Below, one piece after another: positions 15,655 to 23,912 of a stretch of 45,226 bases of DNA. A model generated the notes under the pieces. It was given only the letters and a program-made list of their open reading frames with translations, made no database searches and was not told the origin of the DNA. Source of the stretch: JAKPUX01 sp964436305 (GTDB lineage: Bacteria; Zhuqueibacterota; Zhuqueibacteria; Residuimicrobiales; Residuimicrobiaceae); the NCBI GenBank assembly GCA_964436305.1, contig CAYTCI010000026.1, forward strand, positions 1 to 45,226, given 5' to 3'. The position numbers and the translations under genes were made by a program. Every line of letters starts with the position of its first letter. Position 1 is the stretch's first letter.

Positions 15655-17148
15655 ATGAAAAACCGGCTGAGAATTCTTTATTTATCCACCGAAGTAGCTC
15701 CTTTTGCAAAGACAGGCGGACTGGCTGATGTTGCGAGCGCTCTCCCCAAGGCGCTCTTTGAACAGGGACACGATGTGCGGGTGATGATGCCCAAGTACGG
15801 CAATATCAGTGAACGGCGTTACACCCTGCGGGAGGTCATCCGGCTCAAGGATATCCCCATTCGCGTCGGCGAGCAGGAGCATGTGGTCAGTGCCAAATCG
15901 GCTTTCCTGCCGGAGACCAAGGTACAGGTCTATTTCCTCGATTACAAACCCTACTTCGAACGCAGCGATTATTACGTCGATTCCGCCACGGGCAAGGACT
16001 TCCCCGACAACGCCCAGCGTTTCTTCCTCTTCTCCAAGGCCGTGATCGAGACCATCAAGCTGCTCCACTGGGAGCCGCAGATCATTCACTGTAACGACTG
16101 GCAGACCGCCCTGGTGCCATGGATGCTGCATAACTCTTACCAGGACGATCCTTTCTTTGCCAAGGCGATCACGGTCCTCTCGATCCATAACCTGGCCTTT
16201 CAGGGCGCCTTTCCGCCGGCGGTGCTCGAAGAGCTCGGATTGGGGAAGGAGCTGGCGGCGGCCGGCAGCGATCTTGAATTTTACGGCAAGATCAATTTTC
16301 TCAAGGCGGGCATCAGGAATGCCGATTTGGTCACCACCGTCAGCCCGACCTATGCCCAGGAGATTCAGACGGATTCGGAGCTGGGATGTGGACTGCAGGG
16401 GGTGCTCAGCGAACGCCGCGAGGATCTCTTCGGCATCCTCAACGGGGTCGATTATGGCATCTGGAATCCGGAAAAGGACAGCCTGATCCCGGCACCCTAC
16501 AACGCCACCAGTCTCAAGGACAAGGAGAAGAACAAGAAAGCCCTCGCCCGTGAGGCGGGCCTGCCCTACCAGGCGGAGATGCCGATCGTCGGCATGATCT
16601 CCCGCCTGACCAGCCAGAAGGGCTTTGATCTGATCGCGGCGGCGATCGACGATCTGGTCAAGCTGCCGGTGCAGCTGGTCATCCTCGGCACCGGCGATCC
16701 GCAATACCACAAGCTGCTGGAAAAGATGCGCAAGAGCCATGCCCAGCAGGTGGCCGTCTTTTTGCGTTTTGATGATCAGCTCGCCCATCTGATCGAGGCG
16801 GGCAGCGACATGTTCCTGATGCCCTCGCGCTATGAACCCTGCGGCCTCAATCAGATGTACAGCCTGAAATATGGCACCATCCCGGTCGTCCGCAGTACCG
16901 GGGGACTGGCCGACACCATTCTTGATGCGGGCACCGATCCCGCCAATGGCAACGGCTTTGTCTTCCAGGAGTACACGCCCAAGGCCCTGGTCGATGCGGT
17001 GCGCCGTGCGGTCGCCGCATTCCACGACGACAAGGGCTGGCAAAAGCTGATCAAACGCTGCATGAAGCAGGATTTTTCCTGGGCGATGGCTGCAGAAAAA
17101 TACATCAAGCTCTATCTCAGGCTGGAAACCGCCAAAAAGAAGAGATAG
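15655..17148 (+). CDS. glgA: Glycogen synthase (GT5, ADP-glucose type)
   Basis: The enzyme elongates alpha-1,4-glucan from ADP-glucose. The 497-residue protein has the GT5 signature PFAKTGGLADVASALP with the ADP-glucose-binding K19-TGGL, the HCNDWQT motif, and NGVDYGIWNPEKD at the domain junction. The C-terminal GT-B motif is PSRYEPCGLNQMYSLKYG, followed by RSTGGLADT. Length is normal. It stands alone between a terminator and the exopolysaccharide locus; no other glycogen gene is in the window. Confidence 0.96.
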   Translation: MKNRLRILYLSTEVAPFAKTGGLADVASALPKALFEQGHDVRVMMPKYGNISERRYTLREVIRLKDIPIRVGEQEHVVSAKSAFLPETKVQVYFLDYKPYFERSDYYVDSATGKDFPDNAQRFFLFSKAVIETIKLLHWEPQIIHCNDWQTALVPWMLHNSYQDDPFFAKAITVLSIHNLAFQGAFPPAVLEELGLGKELAAAGSDLEFYGKINFLKAGIRNADLVTTVSPTYAQEIQTDSELGCGLQGVLSERREDLFGILNGVDYGIWNPEKDSLIPAPYNATSLKDKEKNKKALAREAGLPYQAEMPIVGMISRLTSQKGFDLIAAAIDDLVKLPVQLVILGTGDPQYHKLLEKMRKSHAQQVAVFLRFDDQLAHLIEAGSDMFLMPSRYEPCGLNQMYSLKYGTIPVVRSTGGLADTILDAGTDPANGNGFVFQEYTPKALVDAVRRAVAAFHDDKGWQKLIKRCMKQDFSWAMAAEKYIKLYLRLETAKKKR

Positions 17149-17221
17149 CATGGATGGGCTCCGCGCATACTCTGCCACAGCTTGACGCTTCATCTTCCGA
17201 CCCGCGATGGCGCCGGTCAAC

Positions 17222-17247
17222 GCTCCCCCTTCCGGGGAGCTTCTGTT
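17222..17247 (+). terminator. Probable intrinsic terminator after glgA
   Basis: GCTCCCC (17222-17228) and GGGGAGC (17234-17240) form a 7-bp stem with a 5-base loop, followed by TTCTGTT. The T-tract is interrupted, so termination may be partial. It lies 74 bases after the glgA stop. Confidence 0.5.
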
Positions 17248-17452
17248 GGCCGGCCGACGCCCTCCCCTGTTTCATGATAATACAATTATGTCTTGCACCA
17301 CGACAGATTTTCAGCAATCCGTCGCCGCTCCGCCTGATACGCGGCCGGCGCCGGTATCTGCACGCGGCAACAATAGCATAGAACACAATAGGATAGACCT
17401 GGAGGAACCTTCACCCTCCGGCGGGAGGCGACCCGCCCGGCCTGCGATTTAC

Positions 17453-17468
17453 TGGCATTAACTTTGCA
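17453..17468 (+). promoter_or_regulatory. Sigma-54 (RpoN) type promoter ahead of the exopolysaccharide locus
   Basis: TGGCATTAACTTTGCA matches the -24/-12 consensus TGGCACGNNNNTTGCW at 10 of 12 defined positions, with the exact GG-10-GC spacing. Transcription would start near 17479, about 80 bases before the STAS gene ATG. A second element with the same spacing and the same ACTTTGCAT half lies at 39601. Neither RpoN nor its enhancer-binding activator is encoded in the window. Confidence 0.68.
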
Positions 17469-17557
17469 TAAAAAAAGCCAATGGCAGCCCGCAGGCAGGG
17501 GGAGAAAAGCGCCCGGGTGCCGCGGCATTGATTCTTGACAGAGTAGACAGGCTGTGG

Positions 17558-18286
17558 ATGGATGGTATTGAGATTACATTAGACCGTGTCGGCACGCTGC
17601 GCGATATCGGGCTTTTTCGGGTTCGCGGGTATGTGGATACCACAACCTCGCCCGAACTGCAGCGCCAGTTGACCGGGCTTATTCAGGAGGGGGTGACACA
17701 GATCATCATTGACCTCGGGGCGGTCAATTATGTCAGCAGTGCGGGTTGGGGGGTATTTGTCGGGGAGATCCGCGGATTGCGCGAGCAGGGCGGGGATCTC
17801 AAAATTATTCAAATGATCCCGGAAGTGAACGAAGTGTTCGAAATGCTGGAGTTCAACCGAATTTTGACCTGCTATGACTCCCTCGAGGAGGCCATCGATG
17901 ACTATGACTTTTGTCAGGGCGTGGATCTGCGCGCTGCCCTGATGGAGCCGGAAGGGAGCACCGGCGCCACCCCCCTGTGGGAGAGCGATCGTCCCGTCGA
18001 GAATCCCGCCGATTTTCTTCCCCCGGTGGTCAAGGAGAACCGGACGGGGCGCACCATCACGGTCGCCCGCGGCCGCACCATCGATGACGTCGACTTGCCA
18101 CTCAATGAAAAGATCAAAAAGCTGGTCACGGAGAATCCGCTGATGACCCCCTTCGGCATCAAGCGGCAGCTCAATTCCCCCCGTTTCGGCTACACCCGGA
18201 TCGGCTTTTTCAAACTGCGCGGCATCCTCAAGCGCCTTGGGCTCGAGACCAAGGCCAAGCGGTACCGGTTCTATCGATCCCGCTGA
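17558..18286 (+). CDS. STAS-domain protein with a C-terminal winged-helix-like tail
   Basis: The first 115 residues form a STAS domain of the anti-sigma-factor-antagonist type: GLFRVRGYVDTTTSPELQ, then IIIDLGAVNYVSSAGWGV. Ser60 or Ser61 is at the place where RsbW-type kinases phosphorylate SpoIIAA/RsbV. A linker of about 60 residues follows. The basic C-terminal block (about 178-242) includes ENPLMTPFGIKRQLN, FGYTRIGFFKLRGILKRLGL and a YRFYRS end; its spacing recalls the winged helix of IS3-type transposases and HTH_21 proteins, so DNA binding is possible. ATG 17558 is preferred to TTG 17528. It is the first gene after the sigma-54-type promoter and precedes the export genes, suggesting a regulator of the locus. 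The STAS call is firm, the tail tentative. Confidence 0.72.
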   Translation: MDGIEITLDRVGTLRDIGLFRVRGYVDTTTSPELQRQLTGLIQEGVTQIIIDLGAVNYVSSAGWGVFVGEIRGLREQGGDLKIIQMIPEVNEVFEMLEFNRILTCYDSLEEAIDDYDFCQGVDLRAALMEPEGSTGATPLWESDRPVENPADFLPPVVKENRTGRTITVARGRTIDDVDLPLNEKIKKLVTENPLMTPFGIKRQLNSPRFGYTRIGFFKLRGILKRLGLETKAKRYRFYRSR

Positions 18287-18382
18287 GCCAGTCGCCGCTC
18301 CTCCCGGAGCCGCGCTGCCGGAATCTTCCTTTCCTGCAACCACAGTCAGGCTGTCCTGGTCGTACCATGCAAAGGAGTTGAA

Positions 18383-19084
18383 ATGAAAGGCCCGTTGGTT
18401 CATTTGCACGGGTTGGTGGCGGCCGCCCTGCTCTTTGCCCTCGCTGCGGCCTGCCCGGTCGTGGCGCAGGAGCTGAGTCAGGAGGCGCTGCGCGTCACCC
18501 CGGGCGATGCCATCCATCTTTACATTTATGAGAATCTCTTTCCCTCGGACAAGGCCAAATTCGTCGGCAACTATCACGACAAGGAGTTCGTCGTCGACGG
18601 CCTCGGCCAGATCACCCTGGGGCCGCTCGGCCGGGTTCAGATCGCGGGGCTCAAGCCGGAGGAGGTCGCCCAGGTCTTGCAGGAAAAATTCAAGCCTTTC
18701 GCCAAGGAGCCGCTGATCCTGGTCATCCCCCTGATCCGGATCGAGCTCAAGGGCGGTTTTTCCCAGCCCGGGCTCTATCGCTTCAATCCCAATATGTCTT
18801 TCTGGGAGATGATGAAAGAGGTGGGCGGCCTGCATACCCTCTCCTCGTTCGAGGATATGTACATCGTGCGCAAGGGGGAGCCGCTCTATCGTGGGTTCGG
18901 TGATGCCTTTTACCGTGGCCAGTCCCTTTACGAGCTGGGCCTCCAGTCCGGCGACGAGATCGTCGCGCCGCGGGTCAACCGCATCTCCTTCGATACGATC
19001 ATCCGGTATTTGCAGTTCGGCATGTCGATGCTGACCTTTTACCTGACCCTGATGAATTACAACAAAAACAACTCCAATCTTTGA
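18383..19084 (+). CDS. Polysaccharide export protein (Wza/KpsD family, PES and SLBB domains)
   Basis: The 233-residue protein starts with a signal peptide. It may be cut either before Cys24 (LAAAC, a loose lipobox) or after VVA28. The polysaccharide-export domain follows (about 34-115: LRVTPGDAIHLYIYENLFPS, then VDGLGQITLGPLGRVQIAGL), then a SLBB-type domain (about 122-195, ELKGGFSQPGLYRFNP). A hydrophobic C-terminal helix (about 205-225) could cross the outer membrane as in Wza. AAAGGAG precedes the ATG. It forms the outer-membrane channel partner of the Wzc-like protein encoded next; the stop TGA shares its A with that gene's ATG. Confidence 0.87.
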   Translation: MKGPLVHLHGLVAAALLFALAAACPVVAQELSQEALRVTPGDAIHLYIYENLFPSDKAKFVGNYHDKEFVVDGLGQITLGPLGRVQIAGLKPEEVAQVLQEKFKPFAKEPLILVIPLIRIELKGGFSQPGLYRFNPNMSFWEMMKEVGGLHTLSSFEDMYIVRKGEPLYRGFGDAFYRGQSLYELGLQSGDEIVAPRVNRISFDTIIRYLQFGMSMLTFYLTLMNYNKNNSNL

Positions 19085-21399
19085 TGGGTATGGACGATCT
19101 GGATCTGTTGCAGGGTGGAGCCGAGCCGCAAGGCCCCGCCATGGATTTTGGCAAATTTTTCAAGGGCTTCTGGAAGCGGAAGTGGCTGATCGGGGTTCTG
19201 GCCGTGGCGGGGGCTGCCTGGTTTTACTGGGACTCCAAGAATGAGGTGCCGATCTACAGCACCTTTGCCACCATCAAGACCCGCAGTTTCGACACCGAAT
19301 CCGAGAGCATCCTCAGCTGGAACCGGCAGGCCGAGCTGCGCAGCCGCAGCTTTTCCGAGCGCGTCGCGGCCCGGATGGGCCTGGCACTGCAGATGGGGAA
19401 CAAGGCGGGGCCGCAGGGCGAGGTCTTTAGCGAATTTCATACCACCACCAGCCCGGTCCCCGGCAAGTACAAATGCCAGGTCGATTCGAGCGGCACCTTT
19501 TCGATCTTTCTGGTCGAGTATCCGCGCGAAACCCTGCTGGACAGCCTGAGTGTGTGGGATGTCCTGTCGCGGCCGGATACCTGCAACGGCTTCATCTTCC
19601 GGCTGAATCCGAAATTTGTCGAAAAGCCGCAGTTCGTTACGTTCCGCATTCGACCGTTCGAAAAAGCGGTCGCGGAGCTGAACGGTATGGTCACCGCCGA
19701 GGTGAGCAAGAACGGCAATCTGATGAAGCTGACGATCAAGGGGGCGGACCGCGAGAATCTGGACGACCAGCTCAACCAGATCGCTGAGATCTATGTGCAG
19801 GAGACCCTGCGCTTGCGCGACCGGGATGCCAATTCCTATCGCAAACGGCTGGAGGGCAGTCTCGAGATCGCCGCGGCCAAGGTTCGCGAGGCGGACGCCA
19901 ACCTGCGCACGTTTTATGCCAAGTATCCCCTCTCGCTCGATGCCGCCAAGAAGACCATTCACGACGAGATGCAGCTGAGCAGCTACACGCTGCGCGAGAT
20001 CCCGCAGCAGCGCGAGCAGCTGACCCAGCTGCTGCAGAAACTGGGCGAGCCGGTGGTGGGCTCGGATCCGGAGCAGTATCGTCGTCTCATCGTCCGCCAG
20101 CTGGCCAATTTTTCCGCGATGCGAGAGGAGCCCGCGCTGGCCCTGCTGCGCGATCAGCTCGCCAGTCAGGAGAGTCAGCTCTCCGATCTGTCGCGGGACT
20201 ATTCGGATGATTATGCCCCCCTGGTCAATCTGCGCCGGAGCATCCGCGAGACGCAGGACAACATCATCGCCTTCGCTTCGAACTATCGCAACACCCTGGC
20301 GCAGAAAGAGACCGAGACGCGCAACAAGATGGATGCGATCCAGGCGCAGCAGCGGATGTTGCCCGATGATGAATACCGGTTGATGGAGCTGGAGCGCAAC
20401 AAGAAAATCAGCGAAGATCATTATACGACGCTCTACACCAAGCTGCAAAAGCTCGAGATCGCCGATGGCGGCGAAGGTGAGGACATCGCCATTCTCGACC
20501 GGGCGATCCAGCCGACGATGCCGATCAATCCGAGCAAGTCGACCAAGGTCTTCATCGGCGCCGGTCTGGGTCTGGCCCTCGGTCTGGCTTTCTCGCTGGC
20601 TATTGATCTGGCCGACCGCCACATCCGCACACCGGGTGACGTCGAGAAGCATCTCAACCTCAAGGTGCTCGGCGCGATTCCCAATGTCGATTTCAAGGAC
20701 ATCCCCGAGTATCACGACCATGAGAAGGCCAAGCAGATCGATCGCCAGCTGGTGACGCACGACTATTCGCCGACGCCGATCGGCGAGGCCTACCGGGCGT
20801 TGCGCACCCAGCTGATTTTTTCGCGGACCCACGAGCGCCCGCACTCGATCGCCATTACCAGCGTCGCCCCCGAGGAGGGCAAATCCTTCACCGCCTCGAA
20901 TCTGGCGATCATCTTCGCCCAGCAGCGTACCAACACCCTGCTGGTGGACGCCGATCTCCGGCGCGGGGTGCTGCACAATACCTTTCAGATGCGCCGCGAG
21001 CCGGGGCTGGCCAATTATCTCAGCACCAGCGCCACCCTCACCTCGATCGTGCAGCAGACCCATATCCCCAACCTCTCTTTCATCAGCTGCGGTGCCCTGA
21101 TGCCCAATCCCTCGGAGCTGCTGGGCTCGCCGCTGATGCGCCGTTTCCTCGATGAGGCCAGCCGCAAGTTCGATATCGTCCTCTTCGACACGCCGCCCCT
21201 GGATGCGGCCACCGATGCCGTGGTTCTCGGCACCCAGGTCAACGCGATGGTCATGGTGGTGCGGGCGGGCAAGACCCGGATCGGCAAGGCGAAGGAGAAA
21301 ATGGAGATCTTTCATACGGTGCCGGTCAAGCTCGTCGGCGCCGTGCTCAACAGTTCCGACACCCAGCTGGTGCAGAATTACAGTTATTATCACTATTAA
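19084..21399 (+). CDS. Wzc-type polysaccharide co-polymerase with BY-kinase domain
   Basis: The 771-residue inner-membrane protein controls chain length and export. It has a membrane helix near residues 33-50, a Wzz-like periplasmic part, a long helical hairpin (about 250-450, EIPQQREQLTQLLQKLG and similar), a second membrane helix (about 490-515, IGAGLGLALGLAFSLAI) and a bacterial tyrosine-kinase domain. The kinase shows Walker A K600 in VAPEEGKS, Walker A' D622-AD in LLVDADLRRG, and Walker B D702 in VLFDTPPLD. The C-terminus ends in a tyrosine cluster, QNYSYYHY, the usual autophosphorylation site. No Wzb phosphatase is seen. The ATG at 19084 overlaps the upstream stop by one base. Confidence 0.92.
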   Translation: MGMDDLDLLQGGAEPQGPAMDFGKFFKGFWKRKWLIGVLAVAGAAWFYWDSKNEVPIYSTFATIKTRSFDTESESILSWNRQAELRSRSFSERVAARMGLALQMGNKAGPQGEVFSEFHTTTSPVPGKYKCQVDSSGTFSIFLVEYPRETLLDSLSVWDVLSRPDTCNGFIFRLNPKFVEKPQFVTFRIRPFEKAVAELNGMVTAEVSKNGNLMKLTIKGADRENLDDQLNQIAEIYVQETLRLRDRDANSYRKRLEGSLEIAAAKVREADANLRTFYAKYPLSLDAAKKTIHDEMQLSSYTLREIPQQREQLTQLLQKLGEPVVGSDPEQYRRLIVRQLANFSAMREEPALALLRDQLASQESQLSDLSRDYSDDYAPLVNLRRSIRETQDNIIAFASNYRNTLAQKETETRNKMDAIQAQQRMLPDDEYRLMELERNKKISEDHYTTLYTKLQKLEIADGGEGEDIAILDRAIQPTMPINPSKSTKVFIGAGLGLALGLAFSLAIDLADRHIRTPGDVEKHLNLKVLGAIPNVDFKDIPEYHDHEKAKQIDRQLVTHDYSPTPIGEAYRALRTQLIFSRTHERPHSIAITSVAPEEGKSFTASNLAIIFAQQRTNTLLVDADLRRGVLHNTFQMRREPGLANYLSTSATLTSIVQQTHIPNLSFISCGALMPNPSELLGSPLMRRFLDEASRKFDIVLFDTPPLDAATDAVVLGTQVNAMVMVVRAGKTRIGKAKEKMEIFHTVPVKLVGAVLNSSDTQLVQNYSYYHY

Positions 21400-21419
21400 T
21401 CATCGGATTCACACGACCC

Positions 21420-22370
21420 ATGCAACTTCTCCTGACCGGCGGCGCCGGCTTTATCGGCTCCCATTTCACCCGCAAGCTGCTCGATGAGGGCCATGCGGTC
21501 GACTGTCTCGACAATTTCAACGACTATTACGATCCGGCCCTGAAACGGGCCAACGTCCAGCCCTATCTCAGCCACCCCGCCTACCGGCTGATCGAGGGCG
21601 ACATCACCGACCGGCCGATGGTCGAGGCGCTCTTCAGTCAGCGTCACTACGACCAGGTGGTCCATCTCGCCGCGCGTGCCGGGGTGCGGCCTTCGATCCA
21701 GGAGCCCCTGCTCTACGAACAGGTCAACGTCCTGGGCACCCTGCACCTGCTCGAGGCGTGCCGCCGGCACAATGTCAGCAAAATGGTGCTGGCTTCCTCC
21801 TCCTCGGTCTATGGCAACAACCGCAAGGTGCCCTTCGCCGAGAGCGACCCGGTCGACAATCCGATCTCGCCCTATGCGGCGACCAAAAAAGCCTGCGAGC
21901 TGATCGCCTATACCTGGCACCATCTCTATGGCCTCTCGGTGAGCTGCATGCGTTTTTTCACCGTCTATGGCCCGCGGATGCGTCCCGACATGGCGATTCA
22001 CAAGTTCGCCCGGCTGATCGCGGCGGGCCGGCCGGTGCCGGTTTACGGCGACGGCAGCTCGCGCCGCGATTACACCTTCATCGATGACATTGTTCAGGGT
22101 CTCTATGCCGCCACCGAGCGCTGCGCGGGCTATCATCTCTACAATCTGGGGGAATCCAATACCATCGAGCTGCTCCAGCTCATCCGGCTGATCGAGCAGG
22201 CCCTCGGGCGTGAGGCGCAGCTCGAGTTCCATCCCGAGCAGCCCGGGGATGTGGCGATCACCTATGCCGACATCTCGCTGGCGCGCAAGGAACTCGATTA
22301 CCGGCCGGTCACGCCGATCGAGGAGGGGGTTATCGCTTTCGCCGACTGGTTCAAGCACTATTACAAATAA
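21420..22370 (+). CDS. NAD-dependent epimerase, UDP-glucuronate 4-epimerase-like
   Basis: This extended short-chain dehydrogenase (316 residues) has the Rossmann motif TGGAGFIGSH (6-15), the DNFNDYYDPALKR stretch characteristic of UDP-glucuronate 4-epimerases, ASSSSVYG with the catalytic Ser, and the YAATK pair. The nearby GDGSSRRDYTFIDDIVQGL segment binds the nucleotide sugar. It would supply UDP-galacturonate or a related sugar nucleotide for the polymer. It follows the Wzc-like gene by 20 bases. Family is sure, substrate is inference. Confidence 0.85.
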   Translation: MQLLLTGGAGFIGSHFTRKLLDEGHAVDCLDNFNDYYDPALKRANVQPYLSHPAYRLIEGDITDRPMVEALFSQRHYDQVVHLAARAGVRPSIQEPLLYEQVNVLGTLHLLEACRRHNVSKMVLASSSSVYGNNRKVPFAESDPVDNPISPYAATKKACELIAYTWHHLYGLSVSCMRFFTVYGPRMRPDMAIHKFARLIAAGRPVPVYGDGSSRRDYTFIDDIVQGLYAATERCAGYHLYNLGESNTIELLQLIRLIEQALGREAQLEFHPEQPGDVAITYADISLARKELDYRPVTPIEEGVIAFADWFKHYYK

Positions 22371-22441
22371 TGCATCCACTGCCCGGCCCGTGCCGGCGCC
22401 GCCCGCAAGCGCGCCGGTTTTGATCCTAATGATTGAGTCGT

Positions 22442-23899
22442 ATGGTATCAGAAAAGGAAAGATTCCTCGGGAATGTAATGCGGGTGGCGGATCTGGTCAC
22501 CCTGCTGCTGACCTTTCCCCTGGCCTATTTTGTCGATGAGTACATCCGCACCGTGGCCGAGCTGCACGTCAAGGCCTACGCGGTCTCACCGACCTTCTCC
22601 GGTTTTCTCTATTTCGCCGCCAATTATTGGAAGATGATCCTCGGCTTCCCGATCATCTGGACGGCGATCTTTTCCCTCTATGGCCTCTATCGCAACTATC
22701 GCACCCGCTCGTTCCGCAAGTTCACCTGGCTGCTTTTCGTCTCGACCGTCTGGGCGACCGTCGCCTCGGGCAGTCTGATCTTCCTCCTCAAGCTCGAGCT
22801 GGCCAGCCGTCTCTACTTTTCGGTCTTTGTCATCCTGGCCTTCCTCCTCCTGCTCGGGCAGCGCAAATTGCTGCTCCTTTTTCTGGATCGCGTCCACAGC
22901 CGCGGCTACAACCGGGAGAACCTCCTCATCGTCGGCACCGGCCGGCGGGCGCGCGATTTCATCCGCGCCATCAAGCTCCATTCCAACTGGGGCCTGCACA
23001 TTGTCGGCTTGATCGATGACGAGCACGGCATGTACGGCAAGGAGGTGGACGGCTATCGCGTCATCGGCCGGATCCAGGACATCCCCTTCATCGTCAAGCG
23101 GGTGGTGATCGACCGGGTGATCTTTGTCGTGCCGCGGCTCTGGCTGCACCGCATCGAGGAGGCGATCCTCTCCTGCGAGGAGCTGGGCATCTCGACCTCG
23201 ATCGCCCTCGACCTCTTCAATATCCACATCGCCCGGACGCGGCAGACCGATTTCAACGGTTTTCCCCTGCTCGAATTCGAGACCTTTCATGCCAAGGAGT
23301 GGCAGCTCTTTATCAAGCGGATCATGGATCTGGCGGTCGCCTCGGTTTCGCTGGCCATCTTTTCGCCGGTGCTGCTGCTGGTCGCCCTGCTGATCAAGTT
23401 GACCTCGAAGGGTCCGGTGCTTTTCAAGCAGACGCGCATCGGCCTTAACGGGCGCAAATTCACGCTCTACAAGTTCCGCTCGATGGTGGCGGATGCCGAG
23501 GCGCTCAAAAAGGATTTGATGCAGCACAACGAGATGGACGGTCCGGTCTTCAAGATCAAGCGTGACCCGCGCATCACCACCATCGGCTGGATCATTCGCA
23601 AGACCAGCATCGACGAGCTGCCGCAGCTCTTTAATGTCCTCATGGGCGACATGAGTGTGGTCGGACCGCGCCCGCCGCTGGTCTGCGAGGTCGAGGATTA
23701 CAAGGTCTGGCAGCGCCGCCGCCTCAGCCTCAAGCCGGGCATCACCTGCATCTGGCAGGTGAGCGGCCGCAACAAGATTGGATTCGACAAGTGGATGAAA
23801 ATGGACCTCGAATATATCGACACCTGGTCGCTCTGGCTGGATGTCAAGATTCTCTTTAAAACCTTCTTCGTCGTGCTGACCGGCTACGGCGCCGAATAA
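22442..23899 (+). CDS. Polyprenyl glycosylphosphotransferase (WbaP/WcaJ type)
   Basis: The enzyme transfers a sugar-1-phosphate to undecaprenyl phosphate and so starts repeat-unit synthesis. The 485-residue protein has four N-terminal membrane helices (to about residue 140), a CoA-binding-like middle domain (VGTGRRARDFIRAIK), one further hydrophobic segment (about 300-325) and the catalytic bacterial sugar transferase domain. Catalytic-domain motifs are FKQTRIGLNGRKF, YKFRSMVADAE, KTSIDELPQLFNVL and DMSVVGPRPP. ATG 22442 is used; an in-frame TTG lies 9 bases upstream. It follows the epimerase after 71 bases. Confidence 0.92.
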   Translation: MVSEKERFLGNVMRVADLVTLLLTFPLAYFVDEYIRTVAELHVKAYAVSPTFSGFLYFAANYWKMILGFPIIWTAIFSLYGLYRNYRTRSFRKFTWLLFVSTVWATVASGSLIFLLKLELASRLYFSVFVILAFLLLLGQRKLLLLFLDRVHSRGYNRENLLIVGTGRRARDFIRAIKLHSNWGLHIVGLIDDEHGMYGKEVDGYRVIGRIQDIPFIVKRVVIDRVIFVVPRLWLHRIEEAILSCEELGISTSIALDLFNIHIARTRQTDFNGFPLLEFETFHAKEWQLFIKRIMDLAVASVSLAIFSPVLLLVALLIKLTSKGPVLFKQTRIGLNGRKFTLYKFRSMVADAEALKKDLMQHNEMDGPVFKIKRDPRITTIGWIIRKTSIDELPQLFNVLMGDMSVVGPRPPLVCEVEDYKVWQRRRLSLKPGITCIWQVSGRNKIGFDKWMKMDLEYIDTWSLWLDVKILFKTFFVVLTGYGAE

Positions 23900-23912
23900 C
23901 CGGAAAGAGCGG

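Larger units (their letters stand above)
17149..17557 (+). other. Intergenic region between glgA and the STAS gene
   Basis: This 409-base gap holds the glgA terminator hairpin, a stretch with no recognisable gene, and a G+C-rich inverted repeat (GGCGGG and CCCGCC around 17420-17438) just upstream of a sigma-54-type promoter. Short open frames here have no convincing ribosome sites or family resemblance. A TTGACA at 17534 has no good -10 before the gene start. Confidence 0.6.

Noticed and set aside
18357..18371. Possible third sigma-54 element before the export gene
   Set aside because: TGG and TGCA are present but the GG to GC spacing is 9, one base short, and these promoters tolerate no spacing change.
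19057..21393. Opposite-strand open frame of 778 codons
   Set aside because: It is the complement of the Wzc-like gene, whose Walker motifs are intact on the plus strand.
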